Source of the DNA: Anoxybacteroides rupiense
GTDB taxonomy: Bacteria; Bacillota; Bacilli; Bacillales; Anoxybacillaceae
NCBI RefSeq assembly: GCF_014196195.1
Contig: NZ_JACIDF010000006.1
Location: 124,001-188,000, forward strand
Length of the DNA: 64,000 nucleotides
Direction of reading: 5' to 3'
Below the pieces are notes generated by a model. It was not told the origin of the DNA and ran no database searches. It worked only from the letters and a program-made list of their open reading frames with translations. This document shows, piece by piece, positions 18,361-26,462 of the stretch (positions are counted from its first letter, which is position 1; each line of letters starts with the position of its first letter). The position numbers were made by a program, and so were the translations under genes.

Positions 18361-18420
18361 TTTTTACATCGTCCGCCGAGAATCTCCCACCTCTTAAGTG
18401 TAAGCGGAGGAGGTTTATGA
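18361..18420 (+). repeat. IS200/IS605-end-like hairpin repeat, copy 2
   Basis: The segment contains TTTTTACATCGTCCGCCGAG, then AATCTCCCACCTC, a loop, GGAGGAGGTTTATGA. It matches the family consensus over its full length. The rest of 18421-18715 shows no gene; the minus-strand frame there is a shadow. Confidence 0.65.
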
Positions 18421-18715
18421 TTTTTCATTAAGAAGGATGAGGGATAAAAGCAATAGCCGTGTTTGTTTTGTATGGAGCAACATAATCTACCGTCTGGATA
18501 AAGTTCTGAAAACGCCATGAACTCTATCATCTATGTCCATTAGCTAGTTTGTTGCAAAAATGAAGGATGTTTGATGACAAGGGAATGTTCTGCTGATAGA
18601 AAGTAGAGTGGTCTTTCCAGCAATAGAAGAAGGAAATCTTGACGTCCGTAAAGAATTGGATAAAATGGCGCTGAATTTTATTTGAATCGATAGGGAAAGG
18701 AGGAAATTCGACTAC

Positions 18716-19401
18716 ATGAAACATGAAGGACGTTTGCCTCCGTTTGAAGCGGCAATGCAATTTGTGCATCGATATTTTCCCGATTGTCAAGGAGCGCTCT
18801 TGAGCGGTAGTGTTGTTCGAGGAGAGGCGACTAATACGTCTGATCTGGATATTGTGATCTTTGATGAGAAGCTTCCGGCTGCTTTTCGCGAATCCGTCAC
18901 CGCTTTTGGATGGCCGATTGAAGTATTTGCCTACAATTTTATGTCTTATCAGCATTATTTTGAAAGTGATCGAAAAAACGCGAAGCCCAGCTTACTGAAG
19001 ATGGTGACGGAAGGAGTGGTCCTAATCGATAGAGGCCGTATTTCAGTCATTAGAGAAGAAGCACAAAAGCTACTGCAAAATGGCCCAGAACCGTGGTCTG
19101 AAGAAATAATCAAACAAAAGCGCTATTTTATCACTGATGCGCTGGAGGATTTTATTGGAGCCGATGAACGTGGAGAGGAGTTGTGCATTGCTAATACTCT
19201 CGCTGAGCTAATTCATGAATTTGTTTTGCGCGTGAACGGTCATTGGATCGGTGCGTCAATATGATGAAGCGTTTGTCAATGCATTCGATGCGTTTTACCG
19301 AACAAAAAGAAGCAGTTATTGAATTAGTTGATCGTGTCTTAGAGCCGTATGGAGGGAGATTATTCACAGGGTTTTCAATAGGAAAAATCAAAGTGGATTG
19401 A
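18716..19401 (+). pseudogene. Nucleotidyltransferase-domain protein, frameshifted near the 3' end
   Basis: The first 182 codons (18716-19264) encode an NTase-fold protein with the catalytic motif LLSGSVVRGEATNTSDLDIV, the GS-x-RG plus D-x-D pattern of antibiotic-type nucleotidyltransferases. Translation then meets a stop after VNGHWIGASI. Downstream DNA still encodes what looks like the missing tail in other frames: RQYDEAFVNAFDAFYRTKRS (ends 19311), then AVIELVDRVLEPYGGRLFTG and IGKIKVD, stopping at 19401. At least two frameshifts, perhaps with a small deletion, separate these parts. The substrate is unknown. A truncated protein that keeps the catalytic core could still be made. Confidence 0.75.
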
Positions 19402-19465
19402 GAAAATCTTGACCAATCATATGCATTGCTAGAAACGAAGCGATAGGATGAAGAGGAGGAAAGGA

Positions 19466-20068
19466 ATGTCCGGTGTGCGAAAAGCTCCGGTTTATCTAGC
19501 TGGAAATAAAGTGGTTATTCGTTCCGTTTTTCCAGACGACCTGCCCATTCTTTGGCACTATATTTACGGTGAAGCAGACCCCGAGTGGAAAAAATGGGAT
19601 GCGCCGTATTTCCCACTTTCATTTGAAACGAAGGAAGAATACATCAACCGAATGACAGCATGGCTATCGAGCAAAGAAGAGGTCCCTTCACGAATGGTTA
19701 TTGAAGTGCGTGAAAAGATCGTTGGTATTGTATCGTACTATTGGGAGCATAGGGAATCGCTTTGGCTTGAAGTAGGAATCGTTATTTATGACTCTGATTA
19801 TTGGGGTGGTGGCTATGGGACAGAAGCGCTAAAAATCTGGATTGATTATTTATTTGCTTCCCTGCCTCTTGTGCGTGTCGGCTTGACCACTTGGTCTGGA
19901 AATGAACGCATGGTCCGATGTGCAGAAAAGCTAGGAATGAAAATGGAAGGGCGACTGCGCAAGTGCCGTTTGTATAATGGCCGTTATTATGATTCCATCC
20001 GCATGGGTATCCTGAGGGAAGAGTGGAACGAAAGCAAAAAGGGGGCCATTCATATTGAGCCCCCTTAG
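19466..20068 (+). CDS. GNAT-family N-acetyltransferase (RimJ/RimL-like)
   Basis: This 200-residue acetyltransferase has the layout of the RimJ/RimL-type GNAT_3 group: IRSVFPDDLPILWHYIYGEA at the N-terminus, the acetyl-CoA loop region YWGGGYGTEALKIWIDYLF, then SGNERMVRCAEKLGMKMEGR and a final R..DS..MG.L strand. Such enzymes acetylate N-terminal amines or small molecules; the target is unknown. I start at ATG 19466 because GAGGAGG (19453-19459) is 6 nt upstream; ATG 19448 precedes the site. The last codons lie in a hairpin (GGGGGC...GCCCCC, 20041-20064) that probably ends transcription. Confidence 0.86.
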   Translation: MSGVRKAPVYLAGNKVVIRSVFPDDLPILWHYIYGEADPEWKKWDAPYFPLSFETKEEYINRMTAWLSSKEEVPSRMVIEVREKIVGIVSYYWEHRESLWLEVGIVIYDSDYWGGGYGTEALKIWIDYLFASLPLVRVGLTTWSGNERMVRCAEKLGMKMEGRLRKCRLYNGRYYDSIRMGILREEWNESKKGAIHIEPP

Positions 20069-20218
20069 ACGATTGACAAACGCTTTCATCCGGCATCACG
20101 GGCCTCGTTCGTCCACTCATGAATGTCTCTTGTTCGATTAACGTCTTCACTCGGCTGCGTTCCTTGTTTGCCAAGCGTTTTCAAGCCGAACATCACAACC
20201 AATGAAGGACGTTAAAAT
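20065..20218 (+). repeat. About 150-nt dispersed repeat, copy I
   Basis: It begins TTAGACGATTGACAAACG and includes CTCGTTCGTCC, CTTGTTCGATT, CACTCGGCTGCGTTCCTTG and a right end AATGAAGGACGTTAA. It aligns by eye with 32299-32448. Both copies lie just after the 3' hairpin of a plus-strand gene. The region is bounded by the direct repeat GGGCCATTCATATTGA at 20043-20058 and 20264-20279. No open frame is evident. Confidence 0.65.
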
Positions 20219-20219
20219 G

Positions 20220-20256
20220 GTTGTAGAACAAAGTCAATGTTGACTTCGTCTACAAC
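20220..20256 (+). repeat. Dispersed hairpin repeat (GTAGACAAAG family), copy 3
   Basis: GTTGTAGAACAAAGTCAA and TTGACTTCGTCTACAAC form an imperfect inverted repeat. It shares the TTGTAGA-CAAAG arm with the copies at 4377 and 8361 and lies right after the 150-nt repeat. Confidence 0.6.
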
Positions 20257-20286
20257 ACGAAGAGGGCCATTCATATTGATTCTCTT

Positions 20287-21705
20287 TTACGCTCCTTTTA
20301 ATTTTGCCCGTTCTTGATGATCGTTTTTTGGTTTCATCAATAGCGGATATAGAAGTATTCCTGCCACAAATAAACCGATTCCTAAGAAAAAGGTGTGCCA
20401 GTCTGCTGTTCCTGTTTTAATAACCCAAAGCGAATAGAAAAGAGCTGCCAATGTAATCAAACCGTCACGTACGCGTTGTGCTGTTTCATTTTGATATGTT
20501 TCCCCTGTGATAATGAGCTTCAATTGATATAAAGCAGAGACAAGATACGGAACGAGATAAGCTAAGGTCGCTACGACAATCGCAAAATTGTACGCTTCGT
20601 TCATCGTTCCTGAGATAGTGGAAAATAGAAAAATTTGTGTCATTACATTAGTTATGAGCAACGAACGCACAGGGCTTCCGTTTTGATTGGTTTTCCCAAA
20701 AAAGCGAGGGAATAGCGCTTCTTTTGCTGCTTGATATGGAACTTCTGAACTTACTACAATCCAGCCGACTGTCGATCCGAAAAGGGAAATCAGCGCTAAA
20801 ATCGCCATCATATAAGCACCGCTGTTTCCAAGAACGGAATAAAGGGCATCAACAAGCGGCTTTTGCGATTCTCTTAATTCCTCTTGGGAAAGAACTCCCA
20901 TTGTTAGTAATGTAATTCCAATATAAATCAAGACGGAAATGATCAGGCCAAGGAATGTCGCTTTCTTAACATCCTTTGGAGATTGGGCGCGGTTTGAGAG
21001 CATAACGGCTGATTCAATGCCGATAAAAGCCCAAAGCATGGTAATAGCCGCTCCATTAAGTTGGGACGGCACAGAAACCGTCTGTCCTTTTTCATTTATA
21101 AAAGAAAGGCTGTCTACATTTGCTGCATGAAACACCCATAGCGTACCGATAATATAAAGGAGGAAACCAATCACTTTCGCTCCGGTTGTGAAGATGTTTA
21201 TTTTTCCAGCCTTTTGAAAATCTCCTGCGAGAATCCAATGAATTCCCCACAATACACCAGTGCAAATCATAAATGTAAGTCCTTTTCCTGTTTCCAAGGA
21301 AAAGGAACCGATGGTTAATAAAGTTTGCTTGCTTTGCATGATTGGAAAAAAAGTGCTCAAATAACCAGCAAACGAAATAATGACGGATGCCGTTGCTGCC
21401 CAGTTTGCTGCCCAATATCCCCAAGCCATGCTGTAGCCGGCTACTTTCCCCATTTGCAGGGAAGAAAACAAGGCCTGCGCATAGCTCTGTGGTCCAGCTT
21501 TTAGCTCCGGTTTTCTTGTGATTAAATTGCCAAATACGAGCGTGATCATCCAAACTCCAAGCCCTGTTGTGATCCATGCCAATACGGATCCGACAGGGCT
21601 AGATACTTGCGCAAGATTCGCTGGGATCATAAAAATACCGCCGCCGATCATGTTTCCGATAACAAAGGCGGTCAACACCCATAATCCCCATTTTTTTGCT
21701 GCCAT
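20287..21705 (-). CDS. APC-superfamily basic amino acid/polyamine antiporter family permease
   Basis: A 472-residue permease with about 12-13 hydrophobic segments. The N-terminal FVIGNMIGGGIFMIPANLAQ holds the G-[ST/N]-x-I-G-x-G-I-F motif of APC amino acid transporters, and WAFIGIESAVMLSNRAQSP is the conserved TM6 region. Overall it resembles the ArcD/LysP-like APA group and B. subtilis YvsH, so an arginine/ornithine or lysine-linked substrate is likely but unproven. ATG 21705 has GGAGGC upstream. It has no linked arginine deiminase genes. The 21706-21942 gap holds no gene I can see. Confidence 0.82.
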   Translation of the reverse strand: MAAKKWGLWVLTAFVIGNMIGGGIFMIPANLAQVSSPVGSVLAWITTGLGVWMITLVFGNLITRKPELKAGPQSYAQALFSSLQMGKVAGYSMAWGYWAANWAATASVIISFAGYLSTFFPIMQSKQTLLTIGSFSLETGKGLTFMICTGVLWGIHWILAGDFQKAGKINIFTTGAKVIGFLLYIIGTLWVFHAANVDSLSFINEKGQTVSVPSQLNGAAITMLWAFIGIESAVMLSNRAQSPKDVKKATFLGLIISVLIYIGITLLTMGVLSQEELRESQKPLVDALYSVLGNSGAYMMAILALISLFGSTVGWIVVSSEVPYQAAKEALFPRFFGKTNQNGSPVRSLLITNVMTQIFLFSTISGTMNEAYNFAIVVATLAYLVPYLVSALYQLKLIITGETYQNETAQRVRDGLITLAALFYSLWVIKTGTADWHTFFLGIGLFVAGILLYPLLMKPKNDHQERAKLKGA

Positions 21706-21926
21706 TTATATTGCCTCCTTATGTGCAACGTCTAGATGAATCAATAAAGTAAAGGATTTCATTTTTCATCATAACCGATCTTTTTAGTTTAGTAAAGTGA
21801 TAATATGATAAAGAAGTAAAGTTGTTTAATTTTGAAAAGTATGTATTTTCGACCGCTCATTTTCTAATCATTTTACATCAACTAAATTTAAATAAAACTA
21901 TGTTCTAAATAATCAATAATAAATAA

Positions 21927-21958
21927 GAAAAAATAAAAAATAGCGGCAAGATTGCCGC
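21927..21958 (-). terminator. Terminator of the queT gene
   Basis: GCGGCAA (21943-21949) pairs with TTGCCGC (21952-21958). On the minus strand it is followed by TATTTTTTATTTTTTC. Confidence 0.8.
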
Positions 21959-21959
21959 C

Positions 21960-22451
21960 TCATTTTTCCATTAATCGATCCAATCGAACTCGGCGATGAA
22001 TGCCGTACATAATCGGAGCGCCAATCGCCATCGTAACCAGCTCGCCAGCGGCCGTTGTCAGCCACGTCAAAAGAAACGGTAAGTCTAATGCCAGCTTCAG
22101 CTCCCAAGCAATGATAAACATAGTCAACGTAAAAATGAGAGTATTAACAGCCATACGAGCCCATAGATTTTCGACGTAACGCGTGATCACAATGGTTATT
22201 AATAAAGCGATGACCGATTGTCCAACTCCAAAAACAAGATCATACATGCCTAAAGGGGAAAAAAAGAAATTCGCCAAAAAGACACCTAATATAATTCCAA
22301 AGAAATATTTCTTATGAAACACAATGAAGTGATTTAAGATTTCTGATACGCGAAATTGCACATTTGTAAAGCCAAATGGCTGAATCAGCATTGTAACGAT
22401 AATATACACGGCAGCTAAAATACCGTTAATGGCCATTGTTCGTACATTCAT
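21960..22451 (-). CDS. queT: QueT family transporter (queuosine precursor ECF S component)
   Basis: A 163-residue protein with about five membrane segments. LAAVYIIVTMLIQPFGFTNV followed by QFRVSEILNHFIVF is the hallmark of QueT-family substrate-binding subunits of ECF transporters, which capture a queuosine precursor such as preQ1. It would work with a shared ECF energy module encoded elsewhere. GGAGAAGGAGAG precedes ATG 22451. I searched its leader for the preQ1-I consensus (AGAGGTTC...AAAAACTA) and did not find it, so regulation is unclear. Confidence 0.85.
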   Translation of the reverse strand: MNVRTMAINGILAAVYIIVTMLIQPFGFTNVQFRVSEILNHFIVFHKKYFFGIILGVFLANFFFSPLGMYDLVFGVGQSVIALLITIVITRYVENLWARMAVNTLIFTLTMFIIAWELKLALDLPFLLTWLTTAAGELVTMAIGAPIMYGIHRRVRLDRLMEK

Positions 22452-22617
22452 TTCTCTCCTTCTCCTTTTACAACATATCGTGCAGCTGAAAGAAAACGCA
22501 GCAATTTATATTCTAACATAAACGGTGGAAAACGCCATGATGGTTTTGCGTTAAGTTTGTTGACCGCTCATGATGAGTTGCGGGCGTGCGAGAAAGAGCA
22601 TAGAATGAAGATATCCA

Positions 22618-22645
22618 AGCTCCTCGATTTTTGAGGGGCTATTTT
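22618..22645 (+). terminator. Small hairpin with T tail in the leader of the sirtuin gene
   Basis: AGCTCCTC (22618-22625) pairs with GAGGGGCT (22633-22640), with one G-T pair, followed by ATTTTG. It ends about 20 nt before the sirtuin ATG. It may be a leftover terminator, or an attenuator of the gene below it. Confidence 0.45.
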
Positions 22646-22664
22646 GTTGAAAGGGGAGAAATCA

Positions 22665-23417
22665 ATGGAGGAATATAAAGAATTAGCTGAACAACTAGCA
22701 CGCGCGAAAACAATCGCGGTTTTGACAGGAGCAGGAATGAGCACGGAGTCAGGCATTCCAGATTTTCGCGGCCAAAATGGAATTTATGCGCAAGAAGACA
22801 ATGTCGAATATTACTTGTCGGAGCACTATTTCACTTCCCACCCTGTTGATTTTTGGCATCGCTTTAAACGAATGTTTTCATTAAAAATGATGGGCACGTT
22901 CTTGCCTAATAAAGGGCATATCTTTCTTCAAGCGTTAGAAGCTGCTGGGAAAAAAGTGACGATTTTAACGCAGAACATCGATGGGCTCCACACAAAAGCA
23001 GGAAGCACGAATGTGATCGAATTGCACGGAACCTTGCAAACGGCCACATGTCCTATCTGTAGCCAAAAGTACGATTTATCGTTTATAAATTCACAAGACG
23101 TTCCTGGTTGCCAACAAAAGGGATGTGGTGAAATTCTAAAGCCTGATGTGGTTCTATTTGGCGGAATCGTACCAAGAATCGATGAAGCATTTGCCGCAGC
23201 AGCAGAAAGCGACGTCTTGCTGGCGATGGGCACAAGTCTTGAAGTAACGCCTGTCAATCACATTCCGTTTTATGTCACTTCCGAATCTCCTCGTACATAT
23301 AAGGCTATAATTAATAAAACAGCAACGAGAATGGACCATCTTTTCGATCTTGTCATTCACCATTCTATTGGGGATACCGTTTCACAATTGCGGGCGTATA
23401 TGGCAGAGCTGTGGTGA
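22665..23417 (+). CDS. srtN: NAD-dependent protein deacylase (sirtuin)
   Basis: Sirtuins remove acyl groups from lysine using NAD+. The 250-residue protein has the NAD motifs TGAGMSTESGIPDFRGQNG and LTQNIDGLHTKAG, the catalytic His in VIELHGT, and a zinc site of CPIC followed by C-x5-C in GCQQKGCGE. GTSLEVTPVNHIPF closes the NAD pocket. It matches B. subtilis SrtN in size and motifs. ATG 22665 has AGGGGAGA upstream; an in-frame TTG at 22644 lies before that site. Confidence 0.92.
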   Translation: MEEYKELAEQLARAKTIAVLTGAGMSTESGIPDFRGQNGIYAQEDNVEYYLSEHYFTSHPVDFWHRFKRMFSLKMMGTFLPNKGHIFLQALEAAGKKVTILTQNIDGLHTKAGSTNVIELHGTLQTATCPICSQKYDLSFINSQDVPGCQQKGCGEILKPDVVLFGGIVPRIDEAFAAAAESDVLLAMGTSLEVTPVNHIPFYVTSESPRTYKAIINKTATRMDHLFDLVIHHSIGDTVSQLRAYMAELW

Positions 23418-23556
23418 GTGATGGCAAAAAATACAACTTTGAAGGGTGAACCATCATGAAGCAGATACTCAAAACTAGCATGATACCAAAGATCAAGCTG
23501 GCCTTTTAAGCGAAAAAACGCATTGATCGACAGTCATTTGTCACGGACGCACGTCA

Positions 23557-23588
23557 ATAGGGGATCGATATAACGCTCAATCCCCTAT
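23557..23588. repeat. Inverted repeat between srtN and maa
   Basis: ATAGGGGAT (23557-23565) and ATCCCCTAT (23580-23588) form a perfect 9-bp stem with a 14-nt loop. Neither side has a T run, but it lies between the convergent genes and may help end both transcripts. Confidence 0.45.
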
Positions 23589-23625
23589 AGAGCCGTCTCA
23601 TTCAATAAATATCAATTAGACTGTT

Positions 23626-24195
23626 TTATGCTTTTAAATGACTGATTGTTTTGATGATTCGAGCCGGATTTCCTCCTACTACAACATTGTCCGGGATATC
23701 CTTTGTGACGACGGCTCCAGAAGCGATGACAACATTGTTTCCTATTGTTACGCCAGGATTAATGACTGCTCTGCCGCCGATCCACACATTATGGCCAATG
23801 CTGACGGGCTTTCCGTATTCGGCACCGGAGTTTCTTTCCAAAGGGTCTAACGGATGGGTAGCAGTATAAATATGGACACCTGGAGCGATTAGGCAGTTAT
23901 CGCCAATTTTTATCTCACATACATCCAAAAAAACACAATCAAAATTGGCGAAAAAATTTTCACCGACATGAATGTTATACCCATAATCACAACGAAAAGG
24001 AGGTTCAATGAAGAGATTTTTTCCTGTTGAACCAAAAAGTTCTTTCAATAAGGAAGTCCGTTTTTGATGCTCGGTTTCCAATGTTTGATTAAACAATCTG
24101 GTCAATCGACGGGCGCGCTCCCGCTCCGCCGTTAGTTCGGGATCAGCCGCCATATATAATTCACCGCTTAACATTTTCTCTTTTTCCGTTTTCAT
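23626..24195 (-). CDS. maa: Maltose/galactoside O-acetyltransferase
   Basis: A 189-residue left-handed beta-helix acetyltransferase. It begins [20 protein letters not shown], the typical start of the Maa/LacA group, and ends with hexapeptide repeats such as [20 protein letters not shown] and [15 protein letters not shown]. The catalytic His is in [15 protein letters not shown]. It transfers an acetyl group from acetyl-CoA to sugars, presumably for detoxification. GAGGAGGAG precedes ATG 24195; the upstream ATG 24216 has no ribosome site. Confidence 0.92.
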   Translation of the reverse strand: MKTEKEKMLSGELYMAADPELTAERERARRLTRLFNQTLETEHQKRTSLLKELFGSTGKNLFIEPPFRCDYGYNIHVGENFFANFDCVFLDVCEIKIGDNCLIAPGVHIYTATHPLDPLERNSGAEYGKPVSIGHNVWIGGRAVINPGVTIGNNVVIASGAVVTKDIPDNVVVGGNPARIIKTISHLKA

Positions 24196-24514
24196 ATGGC
24201 TCCTCCTCATAGACACTGAAAATGATTTCTAATTTAACCTAAATTTATAATACTATAAAATGATGAGCATCACGACCGATTCTATCGACAGGAATTATAT
24301 TTTAGGTGATATGGGGGGATCTGTATTTCGCAAGCACCCAAATTATCGAATAGATGCATATCCGCCGTTGCCCTTGTCCTGGGTGTTGCATATGTTACTT
24401 TTGAAACGGAAATTTTTGATGCAGGTGTATTCATGCAAAGAATCGAGTATATAAGGTACGGTGTTACATCAATGGTGTCGATCCATATACTCTCGAGAAA
24501 GGGGATGATCAATA
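24196..24514 (+). other. Gap with possible phage lysis-gene remnant
   Basis: No complete gene is visible. One plus-strand frame, open from about 24314 to TGA 24532-24534, reads AVALVLGVAYVTFETEIFDA followed by GVFMQRIEYIRYG, a hydrophobic and plausible sequence, and overlaps the start of the amidase gene. It has no good start codon. It may be the end of a degraded holin-like gene; this is speculative. Confidence 0.25.
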
Positions 24515-25249
24515 ATGGTGAAAATCGTACTTGATGCAGGGCATGGTGGAACGGATAGCGGGGCTGTAGGGAACGGTCTACAGGAAAAAAATCTGACGTT
24601 AAATATTGTCAAAAAGATCGGGGATTTACTCGCTGAATACGAAGGGGTCAGCATCATCTACACGCGGACGGATGACCGTTTCGTGGAGTTGTCGGAGCGT
24701 GCGGCCATCGCGAACAGGGCGGATGCCGATTTTTTCTTATCCGTTCACATCAATGCCGGCAGTGGAACAGGATTTGAGTCCTACATTTACAATGGCAATG
24801 TGAGCCCGTCGACCATTGCGTATCAGAACACGATCCACAGCGAGATCATGAAAGCGATCGCCGGCGTGCAGGATCGCGGTAAAAAGCGAGCGAACTACGC
24901 GGTACTGCGCGAAACGAAGATGCCGGCATTGCTCACAGAAAACCTGTTCATTGATAATGCGAACGATGCGGCCAAATTGAAATCAGAACCATTCCTTTTA
25001 CAAGTGGCACATGGCCATGTCGAAGGGATTGCGAAAGCATTTGGCTTGAAAAGGAAAGCAACACAGCAAAAACAGGAGGAGCCAAAGCCAGCACCTGAAA
25101 AAACAGCGTATGACAAAGCGGTCGATGCAGCGTTTGAATTTTTGAAGCAACACGGAGTGGTGACACAGGATCGACGAGAGGAACCCGTGACACGAGCACA
25201 AGTTTTTTTGATGTTGCATCGATTGGCACAAAATATGTTGCAGAAATAG
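24515..25249 (+). CDS. N-acetylmuramoyl-L-alanine amidase, phage-endolysin type
   Basis: The first 180 residues form a zinc Amidase_3 domain: VKIVLDAGHGGTDSGAVGNG (first zinc His), SVHINAGSGTGFE (second His) and ALLTENLFIDN (catalytic Glu). It cuts the bond between muramic acid and L-Ala. There is no signal peptide, which fits a phage or prophage endolysin that needs a holin. A Lys/Gln/Pro linker and a short helical tail (DAAFEFLKQHGVVTQDRREE) follow. The codon use looks richer in GC than its neighbours. It resembles endolysins of Geobacillus phages as I remember them. No other phage genes surround it. Confidence 0.88.
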   Translation: MVKIVLDAGHGGTDSGAVGNGLQEKNLTLNIVKKIGDLLAEYEGVSIIYTRTDDRFVELSERAAIANRADADFFLSVHINAGSGTGFESYIYNGNVSPSTIAYQNTIHSEIMKAIAGVQDRGKKRANYAVLRETKMPALLTENLFIDNANDAAKLKSEPFLLQVAHGHVEGIAKAFGLKRKATQQKQEEPKPAPEKTAYDKAVDAAFEFLKQHGVVTQDRREEPVTRAQVFLMLHRLAQNMLQK

Positions 25250-25257
25250 CAAAAGTA

Positions 25258-25285
25258 GTCCCTGCCCAAATAGCAGGGACTTTTT
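25258..25285 (+). terminator. Terminator of the amidase gene
   Basis: GTCCCTGC (25258-25265) pairs perfectly with GCAGGGAC (25273-25280), followed by TTTTT. Confidence 0.88.
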
Positions 25286-25294
25286 CTGTGAGTG

Positions 25295-25355
25295 AATGAA
25301 CCTCCCCGCCTCCACTTCGATTAGCGGTAAGCGACTTCTCGGCGAATGTGTGAAA
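25295..25355 (-). repeat. IS200/IS605-end-like hairpin repeat, copy 3
   Basis: On the minus strand: TTCGCCGAGAAGTCGC, a loop region with CTAATCG, then GGCGGGGAGGTTCATT. The CGCCGAGAAGTC box and the GAGGTTCAT end match the family. It lies directly after the amidase terminator. Confidence 0.6.
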
Positions 25356-25464
25356 GATCCAGTCTAGAAATTTCTTTGGCTAAAGGAAGCCACTAGCCTG
25401 GCATGGGCTGATGCCTAATTGAATTCACAAAAAGGAACCAATCAATCTCACGGCATTTTTTCTT

Positions 25465-26340
25465 CTATTCTAAAAGAAGATGGATTAATTGTTTCATTGA
25501 TTGCGATAGCCACTTCTTTTGGTGATACACCAACTGCAAATAAAGTTTAGGCTTTATGTCGGAAAGGGGAAGGAGCATTAATTTTCCGTTTGCGATTTCT
25601 TCCTTTACCGCCATGAGCGGTAAAAACGCGATTCCAAGCCCATAAGCCACACATCGTTTAATTGCTTCAATACTCCCTAATTCAATGGTTAATTCAAGCC
25701 GTACTGCATGGCGACGATATAAATTTTCAATCATTTCACGGTAGCTGCAGCCTTGCTCTGTCACAATGAGCTTTTCATTTTCCAAATCTCTCATATAGAT
25801 ATGATCCCGTTGGACGAAAGGATGATCAGGCTTTGCGACTAGCACTAATGGTTCTTCTTTGATAATAATAAAATGTAAATCTGGATCTTCTTGTTTTTGA
25901 TCAAGAATAATAGCTAAATCGTATTTTCCTTCTTTTATACCTTTAACTAAATATTGGCATACTCCTTGCTGGAGGAGTAAATTCACTCGCGGATACTTAT
26001 TTTTAAATGCTTGCAAATATGGAGGAAGATAAAAGCCTGCAATGGATTCAATAGTGCCAATCGATAAGCTTCCAGCCAGTTCTGCTTGCTCAGAAAGGCT
26101 TTGTCTTGCTTCATCAAGCAGATGGATCATTTTATTAGCATATTCTAACAATTCCTTTCCAGCGGGTGTCAATTTGATTCTGCCGCTCCAACGTTCAAAC
26201 AAAATGACCCCAAATTCTTCTTCCAATTTTTTGATTTGTGTGGTGACGCTTGATTGAGCATAACCTAGCACTTCCCCAGCTTTGGTAAAACTGTTCCACT
26301 TTGCGGCTTCGCGAAACGTTTGCAAATAATTGATATTCAT
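25465..26340 (-). CDS. LysR-family transcriptional regulator
   Basis: A 291-residue regulator beginning MNINYLQTFREAAKWNSFTK, with the helix-turn-helix AGEVLGYAQSSVTTQIKKLE and an effector domain ending in GLGIAFLPLMAV. ATG 26340 is chosen with AGGAG in the upstream GATAGGAGTTTGATTG; the frame stays open to 26382 without a ribosome site. It is divergent from the EamA permease at 26463 across 122 bp, which holds TGATGAATAGCATCA, a possible LysR-type T-N11-A site. It probably controls that permease. Confidence 0.88.
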   Translation of the reverse strand: MNINYLQTFREAAKWNSFTKAGEVLGYAQSSVTTQIKKLEEEFGVILFERWSGRIKLTPAGKELLEYANKMIHLLDEARQSLSEQAELAGSLSIGTIESIAGFYLPPYLQAFKNKYPRVNLLLQQGVCQYLVKGIKEGKYDLAIILDQKQEDPDLHFIIIKEEPLVLVAKPDHPFVQRDHIYMRDLENEKLIVTEQGCSYREMIENLYRRHAVRLELTIELGSIEAIKRCVAYGLGIAFLPLMAVKEEIANGKLMLLPLSDIKPKLYLQLVYHQKKWLSQSMKQLIHLLLE

Positions 26341-26462
26341 TGCAATCAAACTCCTATCAAAAATCTTGATGAATAGCATCAATTATTATCAATAACACCT
26401 ATGACCAAATATTTGTAGAATTGATTATATCAGAAATTTTATCGATTATGGGAGGATTTTTT

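Noticed and set aside
18527-18955. 142-codon minus-strand frame overlapping the nucleotidyltransferase
   Set aside because: It is antisense to the conserved NTase motif, has no ribosome site and an unnatural composition.
21706-21942. Lysine or arginine riboswitch before the APC permease
   Set aside because: The leader is short and AT-rich with none of the long conserved L-box helices.
22452-22560. preQ1 riboswitch before queT
   Set aside because: Expected because of the gene function, but neither the preQ1-I loop nor its AAAAACTA tail could be found.
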